NCBI GenBank assembly: GCA_017569285.1
Contig: CP069419.1
Span: forward strand, 558,001-622,000
From: Clostridiales bacterium
GTDB lineage: Bacteria > Bacillota > Clostridia > Christensenellales > Aristaeellaceae
Reading direction: 5' to 3'
DNA: 64,000 nucleotides
The notes below the pieces were generated by a model that did not search any database, was not told where the DNA came from, and saw only the letters and a list, made by a program, of their open reading frames with translations. Below are positions 31,872-40,129 of this stretch, piece by piece. Made by a program: the position numbers and the translations under genes. Every line of letters begins with the position of its first letter. Position 1 is the stretch's first letter.

Positions 31872-32798
31872 TTACTTGCTTTCACTCTCCGGGATCACAT
31901 AATGCGGCATCATAATCCCTTCTCGGTCAAACCGCGCCTTGATTCGCGAACGAATGTCGCGTTCCACGCGCCAGTGCTCACCGATCGGACAGATCACCGC
32001 CACCTGCGCCATCACGGCATGCTTGTCAAAGGCAACGATGCTCATCACGTCCGGCACGTCCTTCAGCCCTTCGATTTCCACCGCGGCCTTTTTCATTTCA
32101 TCCCGCAGCATTTCCACAATCCGTTCCTGGTTTTCCTCATACGGGCACGGTACCTGGACAATTGCCCGCCGGAAACCCCGGCTCATATTGGTCACCGTCC
32201 GGATATCCCCGTTGGGAATGGTATACAGGTTGCCGTTGAAATTCCGCATCACCGTTGTCCGGATGGAGATGGATTCCACCGTACCCGTCAGGTCGTTGAT
32301 GGACACCAGGTCCCCGACTGCCAGGTTCCCTTCTCCCCAGATGAAAAGGCCGGAAATAATGTCCTTTACCAGGGTCTGGGCACCGAAGCCGATCGCGATA
32401 CCGACCACCCCGGCCGCGGCCAGGATGGATCCCAGGTCCACACCGAAAATAGCCAGCACAATCGCCGCAATCAGGAAGTACATCACATATCCGAACACGC
32501 TGCTCAGGATGGAGCGGACCGTGTCCGTCCGCTGGACAATCCCCTTCTTCCTGCTTCTGCGCCAGATCACCCGGGTAATAATAAACCGGCCGAGGCGCAC
32601 AAGCAGAATCCCGAGCAGGATCACCGCCACCGCCATCGCCAGGTGAAATAGCAGGACCGGGAGCTGTTCCCGGAATGAAGACGCCATGTCCTTCGCCACG
32701 CTTACCGCATCCTTGACCTCAGAGACCACCTGGTTGCTCCCGCTGGGTACCGGTGTGGTTCGGGTCGCCGCGATGATTCTCATCTGACTGAAATCCAT
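31872..32798 (-). CDS. mscS: Small-conductance mechanosensitive channel
   Basis: Tension-gated membrane channel that relieves osmotic downshock. The 308 residues have N-terminal helices (VLLFHLAMAVAVILLGILLV, VFGYVMYFLIAAIVLAIFGV), the glycine-rich pore helix SILAAAGVVGIAIGFGAQTLVKD, the beta domain (GDLVSINDLTGTVESISIRTTVMR, then YTIPNGDI) and a C-terminal alpha/beta domain. The length is typical. A promoter with TATAAT lies at 32857-32852. It is followed by the phosphoesterase gene. Confidence 0.93.
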   Translation of the reverse strand: MDFSQMRIIAATRTTPVPSGSNQVVSEVKDAVSVAKDMASSFREQLPVLLFHLAMAVAVILLGILLVRLGRFIITRVIWRRSRKKGIVQRTDTVRSILSSVFGYVMYFLIAAIVLAIFGVDLGSILAAAGVVGIAIGFGAQTLVKDIISGLFIWGEGNLAVGDLVSINDLTGTVESISIRTTVMRNFNGNLYTIPNGDIRTVTNMSRGFRRAIVQVPCPYEENQERIVEMLRDEMKKAAVEIEGLKDVPDVMSIVAFDKHAVMAQVAVICPIGEHWRVERDIRSRIKARFDREGIMMPHYVIPESESK

Positions 32799-33137
32799 AA
32801 ATTCCTCCTGTGCAGGGGCTTGTCCGGTTGCCCGGCAGTCCCTGATTTAATATTATACAACAAAACTTTCCCGCCGTCATTTTTCCTGTTTTTCACTTCA
32901 CAGCTTTCCGTTTTTTCAGAATCCGCCTGGTATTTATTTATTCGTAAAAAAATATGTCCGCAGAAGGACCTCAGCAACAGATGTAGAAAAAGAATTAAGA
33001 GGTATTATGGAATTCACTTCACTTCATTTTAGCCAAAATCAGTTTTCCGGCTGCCTGCGCAGGAAGAAAACCGCCGGATACGGCGTTGTATGGTTGACAA
33101 GCTCCGACTTGAATTGGAATTAACGGGGGGAACAGTG
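32799..33137. other. AT-rich divergent intergenic region
   Basis: 339 bases without a gene. On the minus strand TATAAT (32857-32852), with ATGACG (32880-32875) 17 bases upstream, probably drives mscS. On the plus strand TTGACA at 33095-33100 has no good -10 but lies just before the secreted-protein gene. I see no RNA gene here. Confidence 0.5.
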
Positions 33138-34694
33138 ATGATCAGCATCAGAAAATGGTCCTTGATCCTGGCAGCAGTGCTTCTGGCGGTCTGTATGTTT
33201 TCCGTTTCCGCCTTCGCGGATACCGAACTGACCAGCGGCAACGCAGGAGAATCCTTCTCCTTCTACGTGGAATCCTACGGGAATGCTTCCCTGGTATTCT
33301 CCCAGGTAGAGGGCAGCTGCAATTACCTGAATTACGCGCAGTCCGCCGCAGGCACCATGGGCGTGGCCGACGCATGGGGAATGTATCACATTGTCATTAC
33401 AGCCCCCGGCGGAAGCCAGTACACCCAGAACTGGGAATCCCAGAATAATGGAAGTACTTTCACGCTCCAGCTGTACGGTGCCGGAACCTACCAGATCCAG
33501 ATGGTTCCCTACAGTTCCAGTGAGATCAGTACCGCATGGGGAATCAACCGTTTCGTCCGGTGGAATACCTACCCGGTCTGGTGGGTGGACAATACCGTCA
33601 ACTGCACTGTACGCACCGCCTCCTCCGCCATGATTACGGTTCAGCAGGTGGACGCCAACACCGGCGCAGTGCTGGCCACCCGGAATGAATCCGTGGTCTT
33701 CGGCAACAACACCGTCAATGCCCCCGACACTCCGTACGGATACCGCCTGGCATCCAGCGGATCCGTCAATGTATATGTGGATAATTACGGCCAGCCCAGC
33801 ACCTACACGGTCACCTTCTACTATGCGAAGGAAGCCCAGCAGGTCCAGTCCCCCGGCGCCGTTTCGGTCAACTGCTACGACGAAAGCGGAAAGCTCCTCC
33901 GCTCCTATACGGAGACGGTGGTCAGCAGCCGGCCGGTCATTCCCAGGTATATTGAAGGCTACTATACAACCAGCAACAGCGTATTTGTGACTTACTCTTT
34001 CGGTTCCTGCTCGCCGTACTCCCTGAATTTCTTCTATAAGGCATACCCGAGTGGCGGGCAGCCGGCACCGGTTCCGGGTCCCACAGCTCCGCCTTCTCCC
34101 ACCCAGAATCCGAATCCCAACCCGAACCCCAATCCGAATCCAAACCCCAACCCCAGTGATGATTCCGCCTACCGGTATACCAACACGCGGGCATCCACCG
34201 ACCGGATTGCAGAACCTACGCAGTGGGGTACGCAGTTCAACCCGGTCACATCCAGTTCCAGGACTTACAACGACAAGCGTTACCGGAACCTCAGCGCCCT
34301 TTGTGATGACAATTACCGTACTTCCTTCAACTGGCTTTACTACCAGTCGGAATCTTCCGATTCCGTACCGGAAATGACCGCCTATTTCAACGGCGAAACC
34401 ATCCGCTCCATCGGAATCCGGAACGGTTACCAGGCCAGCTCCTATGAATACGACCTGTATGCAAAAGCCCGGAATATGACGCTGGATATTTACGATTCCG
34501 CCGGAACACGGCATACCGTGGAAATCAGCATTCCGGAAGGATATTCGACGGATTATACCTTCATCTCCCTGGGCGGGACATTCCAGAATGTCGTCCGGAT
34601 TGATTTCTGGGTCAGCAGTATCCGGGCAAACAGTTCGGCGGATATTGACCACAAATATGTGGTCCAGGTCTCGGACATTCAGTTCTACAAATAA
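33138..34694 (+). CDS. Secreted multi-domain protein with a discoidin/NADase-type glycan-binding-like C-terminus
   Basis: Extracellular, probably carbohydrate- or surface-binding. Layout of the 518 residues: signal peptide (MISIRKWSLILAAVLLAVCM through SAFA), an N-terminal beta domain, two MucBP-like beta units (SAMITVQQVDANTGAVL... and GAVSVNCYDESGKLLRSY...), a linker of repeated Asn-Pro (NPNPNPNP), and a C-terminal domain with LSALCDDNYRTSFNW, IRSIGIRNGYQ and a closing VVQVSDIQFYK. The last domain resembles the glycan-binding domain of streptococcal NAD glycohydrolase. I choose the ATG at 33138, behind GGGGGG. No sorting signal is seen. A strong terminator follows. Confidence 0.7.
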   Translation: MISIRKWSLILAAVLLAVCMFSVSAFADTELTSGNAGESFSFYVESYGNASLVFSQVEGSCNYLNYAQSAAGTMGVADAWGMYHIVITAPGGSQYTQNWESQNNGSTFTLQLYGAGTYQIQMVPYSSSEISTAWGINRFVRWNTYPVWWVDNTVNCTVRTASSAMITVQQVDANTGAVLATRNESVVFGNNTVNAPDTPYGYRLASSGSVNVYVDNYGQPSTYTVTFYYAKEAQQVQSPGAVSVNCYDESGKLLRSYTETVVSSRPVIPRYIEGYYTTSNSVFVTYSFGSCSPYSLNFFYKAYPSGGQPAPVPGPTAPPSPTQNPNPNPNPNPNPNPNPSDDSAYRYTNTRASTDRIAEPTQWGTQFNPVTSSSRTYNDKRYRNLSALCDDNYRTSFNWLYYQSESSDSVPEMTAYFNGETIRSIGIRNGYQASSYEYDLYAKARNMTLDIYDSAGTRHTVEISIPEGYSTDYTFISLGGTFQNVVRIDFWVSSIRANSSADIDHKYVVQVSDIQFYK

Positions 34695-34710
34695 CAGCCT
34701 GCACCTGCAG

Positions 34711-34742
34711 GGCGCTTTCTCCCGGGAGAAAGCGCCTTTTTT
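34711..34742 (+). terminator. Terminator of the secreted-protein gene
   Basis: GGCGCTTTCTCCC/GGGAGAAAGCGCC (34711-34723 with 34724-34736) followed by TTTTTT. Confidence 0.9.
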
Positions 34743-34768
34743 CATGCAGGCCTTTCCCGGCCTTTCTG

Positions 34769-34797
34769 TGTTTTTTCCCGGCTTTTTATGATATAAT
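34769..34797 (+). promoter_or_regulatory. Promoter of the methyltransferase-NUDIX operon
   Basis: TATAAT at 34792-34797 with TGA before it (extended -10); the -35 (TGTTTT at 34769) is weak. Confidence 0.6.
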
Positions 34798-34828
34798 TTT
34801 TCTATTCATCATCAGGAGGAGGCTGCAT

Positions 34829-35581
34829 ATGAACGAAACCGGAAAGCAGCACAAAGCGGCATGGGAATACGATGCCTACAATTTCTGGGTGGAGCATTCC
34901 GGAACCCCGAAGGAACGGGCGGCAGAGGACAAGGCCGATCCCGTCCGGATGCTGCGGAAATATGCGGCATACTTTGACCGGTATGAAGGGATCCGGATTG
35001 CCAACATCTGCGGTTCCTGCGGCAAGAAAGCAGTTCCTCTGGCCCTCCTGGGTGCGGACGTCACGGTCTTTGATATCTCCGAGGAAAACCGCCGGTATGC
35101 CATGGAAACTGCTGAAGCTGCCGGTGTCCATATGGACTATGTGGTCGGGGACGTTATGGAGACCGATCTGGAAAAGTACGGTGGTTATTTCGACGTCGTA
35201 TTTATGGAAGGCGGAATCCTTCATTATTTCCATGACCTGGATGCGTTCATGCGCATGATGTACGCGCTGCTGAAGCCCGGCGGAAAGATGATCTGCAGCG
35301 ACTTCCATCCGTTCATCAAAATCTCCGATATCCAGCATTTTGAAATGCCGACAATGAGTTACTTCTCAACGGAAATCTTCGAGGCTGAGATGGCCCACGC
35401 CCGCTTCTATGAAGAGCCGATGCGCAGCCGGATCCCCAAATGCCGCTACCGCCGGTACAATATCAGCGAAATCATCAATTCCATCATCGGCGCCGGCTTC
35501 TGCCTGAAGCGTTTTGATGAGCATCCTGCCTGGGATAATGACAAGCTTCCCGGGGAGTTTACCGCGATCGCACTGAAATAA
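34829..35581 (+). CDS. Class I SAM-dependent methyltransferase
   Basis: Predicted small-molecule methyltransferase; substrate unknown. The 250 residues show the SAM-binding Rossmann fold: IRIANICGSCGKKAVPLALLGADVTVFDISEENRRYAMETA (motif I and the acidic ribose contact), YVVGDVMETDL, FDVVFMEGGILHYFHDLDAF and LLKPGGKMICSDFHPF. The motif I loop is unusual (ICGSCGKK instead of LGCGTG). AGGAGGAGG precedes the ATG. It lies 18 bases before the NUDIX gene, with a shared promoter and terminator. Confidence 0.85.
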   Translation: MNETGKQHKAAWEYDAYNFWVEHSGTPKERAAEDKADPVRMLRKYAAYFDRYEGIRIANICGSCGKKAVPLALLGADVTVFDISEENRRYAMETAEAAGVHMDYVVGDVMETDLEKYGGYFDVVFMEGGILHYFHDLDAFMRMMYALLKPGGKMICSDFHPFIKISDIQHFEMPTMSYFSTEIFEAEMAHARFYEEPMRSRIPKCRYRRYNISEIINSIIGAGFCLKRFDEHPAWDNDKLPGEFTAIALK

Positions 35582-35599
35582 GTATTGGAGGATTGTCGG

Positions 35600-36127
35600 A
35601 TGCGCCTGCTTTTTGATATGGACCTGCACGATTACGACAGCTGTACCCGTTCTTTCGTCCGGAATTCCGCGCGGAGCATTATCATCCGGAACGGGAAGAT
35701 TGCCATGATCCACAGCCTGAAATACGATTACTACAAATTCCCCGGCGGGGGAATCGAAGCAGGAGAAGACCCGGTGGAAGCCATGATCCGGGAAACCCGC
35801 GAGGAGGGCGGCCTGGTCGTTATCCCCGGTTCTGTCCGGGAATACGGATATGTCCACCGGATCCAGAAAAGTGACAGCAATCCCGATGAAGCGTTTATCC
35901 AGGATAATTACTATTTTCTCTGCGATGCGGAGGAGCAGGCTGTTTCCCAGGAACTCGACGGGTATGAATCAAAGGAAAACTATACTCTGGAATTTGTGGA
36001 TCCCGGCACAGCAATCCGGAAAAACCGCGGTGTGGCAAACAGCCCGTATAACCGGATGATGTTTGAGCGGGAAGCCCGGGTCCTGGAAATGCTGATGGAG
36101 GAAGGGTATCTGCCTGGCGAAGAATAA
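35600..36127 (+). CDS. NUDIX hydrolase
   Basis: Predicted nucleoside-diphosphate-linked hydrolase. The NUDIX box is complete (GGGIEAGEDPVEAMIRETRE followed by EGG). The 175 residues have an N-terminal strand region RLLFDMDLHDYDSCTRSFVRNSARSIIIRNGKIAMIHSL and a C-terminal region that varies among subfamilies, so the substrate is open. I choose the ATG at 35600 behind GGAGGAT; the TTG at 35585 overlaps that site. It is the second gene of the methyltransferase operon. Confidence 0.9.
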   Translation: MRLLFDMDLHDYDSCTRSFVRNSARSIIIRNGKIAMIHSLKYDYYKFPGGGIEAGEDPVEAMIRETREEGGLVVIPGSVREYGYVHRIQKSDSNPDEAFIQDNYYFLCDAEEQAVSQELDGYESKENYTLEFVDPGTAIRKNRGVANSPYNRMMFEREARVLEMLMEEGYLPGEE

Positions 36128-36143
36128 ACAATCAGGATATGCA

Positions 36144-36176
36144 AAAGCAGGAAAGGTTGATTTGCTTTCCTGCTTT
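36144..36176 (+). terminator. Terminator of the methyltransferase-NUDIX operon
   Basis: AAAGCAGGAAAG/CTTTCCTGCTTT (36144-36155 with 36165-36176) followed by CTCTTTCTCC. Confidence 0.7.
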
Positions 36177-36196
36177 CTCTTTCTCCATTATCGTCC

Positions 36197-36504
36197 GGAC
36201 TCGAACCTATGGTCACAATTCGATATGGTCGCCTGCCTTCGCTGTACGCTCGGCCGTCTCCCTATCTCATTGGACCTCCGATTCGCCCCGCAACCTCAAT
36301 CGGCGCGACTCCACACTGTGGAGATCGCTTGTTTCGGTTGACCTCACCTCTGACGATTTTCCGCCACTGGCGGTCGTCAGAGGTTCGCCCAACGGCAGCG
36401 CTCATCTCCGGTCTCCCCACGATCGTGGGGAGACCATAGGTACGAGCCTTGCGGTATCCCACCAACAGCAAGAGGGCCTTCCTTGCGGAAGGCCCTCTTG
36501 CTGT
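36197..36504. repeat. tRNA-derived repeats and palindromes downstream of tRNA-Val
   Basis: No credible gene. GGACTCGAACCTATG (36197-36211) is an exact copy of the T-arm of the tRNA at 36519-36533, in the same direction. On the plus strand, 36417-36464 is a degenerate copy of the tRNA 3' half (CCACG, then ATCGTGGGG, CATAGGTACGAG, TATCCCACCA) that lacks part of the anticodon loop. The two CCA ends face each other across a 25-base perfect stem (36458-36482 with 36487-36511, loop TTGC). More palindromes lie at 36410-36435 and 36346-36384 (nested hairpin) and 36309-36323. Confidence 0.75.
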
Positions 36505-36581
36505 TGGTGGGATTAGTAGGACTCGAACCTATGACCCCCACGATGTCAACGTGGTGCTCTAACCAACTGAGCTATAATCCC
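36505..36581 (-). tRNA. tRNA-Val (anticodon GAC)
   Basis: A complete cloverleaf on the minus strand: acceptor GGGATTA/TAATCCC, D arm GCTC/GAGC, anticodon stem CCACG/CGTGG with loop TTGACAT, T loop TTCGAGT, discriminator A and encoded CCA. The outer pair of the T stem is an A-C mismatch. The gene reads valine codon GTC. Its 3' end forms part of a long hairpin with the inverted copy downstream. Confidence 0.95.
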
Positions 36582-36599
36582 AAGCGGTCAACATCGGGG

Positions 36600-36628
36600 A
36601 TTATAGCATATCAGTCGGAAAAATGCAA
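36600..36628 (-). promoter_or_regulatory. Promoter of tRNA-Val
   Basis: On the minus strand: TTGCAT (36628-36623), 17 bases, TATAAT (36605-36600). The likely start is about 10 bases before the tRNA. Confidence 0.8.
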
Positions 36629-36648
36629 CCGTTAATTACGAGAGTTTA

Positions 36649-37602
36649 TCAGAGATCGACCGAACCGGTCCCGTTCTCGTTTTTTACCCAGTATGCCTTG
36701 CCTTCATCGGTACGGACATAAATGGATTCCACTTCCCCGACTTCACCGGTAACCTTCTCCAGGATATCGGCAGCAGTCAGGGTCTTGCCGCCCGGCATCT
36801 GGATAAACAGGCTGGAATAGACAGCTTTCGTATCGTCAATCCGCTTTTTCGGTGTCCGGCCGCGCCGGGAAGTTCCGGGCTTCAGTGAAACTCCATAAAG
36901 CTCGTGGGCTTTCCGGATAATTTCACTGCTCGGGTGAATCCGTCCAGCCTCATACGCAGCGATCGTTCCGGGTTTTACACCCAGCACATTCGCGGCGGCC
37001 GCCTGGGTCAGGCCCATTGCAGCGCGCAGTTCCCGGATCGTGGTGACGCTGTTGATATCAGCCGGCTCCAGGGATGCCGCGCTGCCGGCCAGGTTCCGGC
37101 TTCTTGTGCCGGGTTTCTTGCGCCGTTTCTCCATTGGAGCGATGGTCACATTGTACAGTTTCCGGATCTGGGCGGCAATCACCGGCCCGGGATTGGCCTT
37201 TCCGCTTTCATAGGCCGCAACCGTAGGCTGCCGGATCCCGATGGCCCTCGCCAGATCGTTCTGGGACAGGTTCTTCATCCGGCGCATTTCACGCACGGTA
37301 ATCGCAGGCTCCATTCGTCCGCTGTACTGGTCAATTCCACCGAGGTTGATCGCATTCTCATACCCTTTGGCCTTCAGCATTTCCTCCGCCTGATGGGACC
37401 AGGCACCGGTATAGCAGTACAGGAGGATTTTGGTATTGAATGTGGCAAGCCTGCGAATCTCATCCCGGATGTTTTCCAGGGTCATATGCAGTGCTCCGGG
37501 AATATGCCCCGCATCAAAGTCCGCCTCATCCCGCAGGTCAATCAGGAGACCTCCGTCATGGCTCTCGAATTCTGCGATTTCCTGTTCCATGAAGTTGTTC
37601 AT
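36649..37602 (-). CDS. Rhodanese - XRE HTH - XRE HTH - C-terminal small domain fusion
   Basis: Predicted cytoplasmic regulator sensing sulfane sulfur or a related thiol signal; function unproven. The 317 residues contain: rhodanese domain at about 15-98 with the active-loop cysteine C63 (CYTGAWS); a first XRE helix-turn-helix at about 102-152 (MRRMKNLSQNDLARAIGIRQ); a second at about 188-240 (LRAAMGLTQAAAANVLGVKP); a basic linker; and a ~60-residue C-terminal domain (VYSSLFIQMPGGKTLTAADI...) resembling DUF6465. The two HTH units look like a duplication. GAGGGG lies just before the ATG. Alternative: DNA-binding domains could serve protein contacts instead. Confidence 0.8.
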   Translation of the reverse strand: MNNFMEQEIAEFESHDGGLLIDLRDEADFDAGHIPGALHMTLENIRDEIRRLATFNTKILLYCYTGAWSHQAEEMLKAKGYENAINLGGIDQYSGRMEPAITVREMRRMKNLSQNDLARAIGIRQPTVAAYESGKANPGPVIAAQIRKLYNVTIAPMEKRRKKPGTRSRNLAGSAASLEPADINSVTTIRELRAAMGLTQAAAANVLGVKPGTIAAYEAGRIHPSSEIIRKAHELYGVSLKPGTSRRGRTPKKRIDDTKAVYSSLFIQMPGGKTLTAADILEKVTGEVGEVESIYVRTDEGKAYWVKNENGTGSVDL

Positions 37603-37742
37603 TTACCCCTCGCCTTTCTGTCTGATGGTACACATTAACAACCGTAATTCCGGTCCGTAATATTACGCCGGAACAAATCCGTGTTGAATTGTGACAGTTA
37701 ATTTGTCTGTTATTATTATACAACAAAAAATCATATAATCAA
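37603..37742 (-). promoter_or_regulatory. Promoter and leader of the rhodanese-HTH gene
   Basis: On the minus strand: TTGATT (37742-37737), 16 bases, TATAAT (37720-37715). In the leader, CGTAATATTACG (37656-37667) is a perfect 12-base palindrome flanked by TTCCGG and CCGGAA, a possible operator for the encoded HTH protein. Nothing else gene-like is visible here. Confidence 0.55.
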
Positions 37743-37898
37743 GTATCCGGATAGAAATTTATTGATATTTTTTTATCAGTATGGGTATCACAGCCCTGAA
37801 TATCCTTTTCCAGCCTTTTTTTCGGGAACACAACCCAGCAACATTCCATTCTTTGGATTGGATGATTCTAAACTTTTTGTTAAATATTGATAAATCTA

Positions 37899-37972
37899 TT
37901 GCATCGGCATATGTTTTATGTATAATGTCCCGTGGTTTAGTAATTTTTTATCGTTTGTTTAGTAATTCTAAA
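37899..37972 (+). promoter_or_regulatory. Promoter and candidate operators of the pot operon
   Basis: TTGCAT (37899-37904), 16 bases, TATAAT (37921-37926). Just downstream GTTTAGTAATT occurs twice (37935-37945 and 37957-37967), 22 bases or two helical turns apart; the second lies in a TTTAG-TAATT-CTAAA palindrome. They would block initiation if bound by the regulator encoded next. The stretch from 37743 to 37898 is AT-rich and empty. Confidence 0.6.
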
Positions 37973-37996
37973 TGACGAGAGGAGCGGACGCCCGGA

Positions 37997-38530
37997 ATGA
38001 AAATCGGAAAAAGGATCCGGCAGCTGCGAATCCGCAACGGTCTCACGCAGGCGGAGCTCGCCAGCCGGTGTGAACTGACAAAGGGCTTTGTTTCCCAGCT
38101 GGAAAACGACCTGGCTACACCTTCCCTGCCCGCGCTGAACGACATTGTCGAAGCGCTCGGTACCAATATGTCGGCCTTCTTCTCAGAAGAGAAAGAACCC
38201 CGGCTGGTTTTCGGGAAGGATGATTTCTTTGAGGACGCGCGGGAGGATTACACAGTATCCTGGGTTGTGCCGGACGCCCAGAAAAACACCATGGAACCGA
38301 TTATCCTGACACTCAATCCGCACGGTTCCTCCCAGGTGATGATGCCCCACGAGGGGGAGGAATTCGGCCTGGTCCTCAGCGGAAGCGTCTGCCTGGTCAA
38401 CGGCGGCAAAAAACACCGGGTGAAAAAGGGAGAAACCTTCTACATCCGGGGAGATCAGGAACATTACCTGCAGAACGAAACAGCTTCGGCTGCCCGGGTC
38501 CTCTGGATCACGACCCCGCCGCTGTTTTAA
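37997..38530 (+). CDS. XRE-cupin regulator (PuuR-like) of the polyamine transporter
   Basis: Predicted repressor with an N-terminal helix-turn-helix (IRQLRIRNGLTQAELASRCELTKGFVSQLENDLATPSLPAL, residues about 8-50) and a C-terminal cupin (HEGEEFGLVLSGSVCLVNGGKKHRVKKGETFYIRGDQEHYLQNE, about 112-165) that likely binds a polyamine. The 177-residue length is typical of PuuR-type proteins. It lies 18 bases before potA, a common arrangement, so it probably controls the operon and itself. Palindrome-like sites lie over the promoter (37935-37972). Confidence 0.88.
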   Translation: MKIGKRIRQLRIRNGLTQAELASRCELTKGFVSQLENDLATPSLPALNDIVEALGTNMSAFFSEEKEPRLVFGKDDFFEDAREDYTVSWVVPDAQKNTMEPIILTLNPHGSSQVMMPHEGEEFGLVLSGSVCLVNGGKKHRVKKGETFYIRGDQEHYLQNETASAARVLWITTPPLF

Positions 38531-38548
38531 TGAAGGGAGAAGCAAAGG

Positions 38549-40129
38549 ATGCGCAAATTAATCGAGTTCCGGAACATCGTCAAAAGCTTTGACGGCCAGG
38601 TCATCCTGAAAGGGGTCAACCTCAATATCTACGAAAACGAATTCGTCACGCTCCTCGGCCCCTCCGGCTGCGGCAAAACCACGCTTCTCCGGATCCTGGG
38701 CGGCTTCCTGGAGCAGGATGAAGGCACCGTGATCTTTGACGGCAAATGCATCGACAAGGTGCCGCCGTACAAGCGGGAGATCAACACCGTTTTCCAGAAG
38801 TACGCCCTGTTCCCCCATATGAATGTGTACGACAATATCGCTTTCGGCCTGCGGATCAAGAAAACCGGTGAAGATATCATCGCCCAGAAGGTCAATCGTA
38901 TGCTCTCCCTGGTCAACCTGGAAGGCTTTGAAAAGCGCAATGTCACCAAGCTCTCCGGCGGCCAGCAGCAGCGGGTGGCCATCGCCCGCGCGCTGGTCAA
39001 CGAACCGAACGTGCTGCTGCTGGATGAACCGCTCGGCGCCCTGGACCTGAAACTGCGCAAGGAAATGCAGCGCGAACTGAAGCGGATCCAGCAGGAGGTC
39101 GGCATTACCTTCATCTATGTCACCCATGACCAGGAAGAAGCCCTGACGATGAGCGACAAGATCGTGGTGATGAACGCCGGCGAAATCGAGCAGATCGGCA
39201 CGCCGCTGGAAATCTACAATGAGCCGGAAAATGCCTACGTCGCCCGGTTCATCGGCGAGAGCAATATCGTGGATGGCATCATGCGGGAGGATTACCGCGT
39301 CCGCTTCGACGAGCGGGAATTCGAGTGCCGGGATTTCGGCTTCAAACAGAACGAGCCGGTGGACGTGCTGATCCGTCCGGAGGACATCTCCATCGTGGAT
39401 CCCGCAAACGCCGTGATGCGCGGTGAAGTGAAAAGCGTTGTGTTCAAGGGTGTGCACTATGAACTCATGGTGGAAACCCGGACCGGTACCAGCAAGACCG
39501 TCCGGATGCACGTGGTCACCCAGCATGACCTGTACAACGAAGAAAACCAGGAAAAAATCAGCGCGAACGACTTCTATGTGGACTCCGAAGACCTGATCAA
39601 CAACGAAATGACGGACCAGGACTTCGTCTCCATTGCAAACGCCCAGGCCTGGGATGAAGAAAACCGGGACATTTCCCTGACCCGGATCAGTCACAACATC
39701 GAGAACAAGCCAGGAATCTACAGCATCACCTTCGGAACGGACAAGCGGACCGAAGTGACCGTCAAGGTCTATGTGGTGCATCCCGAATACGTGGAGGATG
39801 CCCGGCACAACATCGGTATCAGCGCGCTGGACTTCTTCATCACGCCTGATGAAATCATGGAATCCATGGCCATCTCCACCGACCTGAAAACCTGGGCCAG
39901 TGCCGAAGCCTGGAACCTGCAGGATGACTCCCCCGTTGAGATCACGGATGTCAAATTCGACTTCGATCCGGCCGAAATCCAGGAAGGCGTCTATGATATT
40001 ACCTTCTCTACCCGCGGCCGGGTTTACAAGGTGGAGACCACGTCCGCCCATGAGGAGGGCGATCGGGTCGGCCTGAACATCGGACCGGATGATATCCATG
40101 TCATGCATAAGGCGGTGGGTGAATCATGA
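38549..40129 (+). CDS. potA: Spermidine/putrescine ABC transporter ATPase PotA with Ig-like insert
   Basis: ATPase of the polyamine importer. Walker [10 protein letters not shown] (37-45), signature [15 protein letters not shown] (135-149), Walker [14 protein letters not shown] (154-166) and H-loop VTHDQEEAL are intact. The TOBE part starts at [18 protein letters not shown] (about 293-310) and resumes at [16 protein letters not shown] (504-519). Between them about 175 residues are inserted, made of two related ~75-residue beta units: ISANDFYV... to ...GIYSITFGT, and ISALDFFI... to ...GVYDITFST. Usual PotA is about 350 residues; this is 526. The gene overlaps potB by four bases. The insert's function is unknown. 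Confidence 0.92.
   Translation: MRKLIEFRNIVKSFDGQVILKGVNLNIYENEFVTLLGPSGCGKTTLLRILGGFLEQDEGTVIFDGKCIDKVPPYKREINTVFQKYALFPHMNVYDNIAFGLRIKKTGEDIIAQKVNRMLSLVNLEGFEKRNVTKLSGGQQQRVAIARALVNEPNVLLLDEPLGALDLKLRKEMQRELKRIQQEVGITFIYVTHDQEEALTMSDKIVVMNAGEIEQIGTPLEIYNEPENAYVARFIGESNIVDGIMREDYRVRFDEREFECRDFGFKQNEPVDVLIRPEDISIVDPANAVMRGEVKSVVFKGVHYELMVETRTGTSKTVRMHVVTQHDLYNEENQEKISANDFYVDSEDLINNEMTDQDFVSIANAQAWDEENRDISLTRISHNIENKPGIYSITFGTDKRTEVTVKVYVVHPEYVEDARHNIGISALDFFITPDEIMESMAISTDLKTWASAEAWNLQDDSPVEITDVKFDFDPAEIQEGVYDITFSTRGRVYKVETTSAHEEGDRVGLNIGPDDIHVMHKAVGES

Noticed and set aside
34105-34155. Short AATCCxAACCC tandem repeat as a CRISPR or satellite
   Set aside because: It encodes the Asn-Pro linker of the secreted protein; no spacers.
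36139-36516. Short frames across the tRNA-Val repeats
   Set aside because: They translate structured, tRNA-derived DNA and have no start site of quality.
36197-36533. T-arm direct repeats as attL/attR of an integrated element
   Set aside because: Only about 320 bases lie between them and no integrase or cargo is present; at most a scar.
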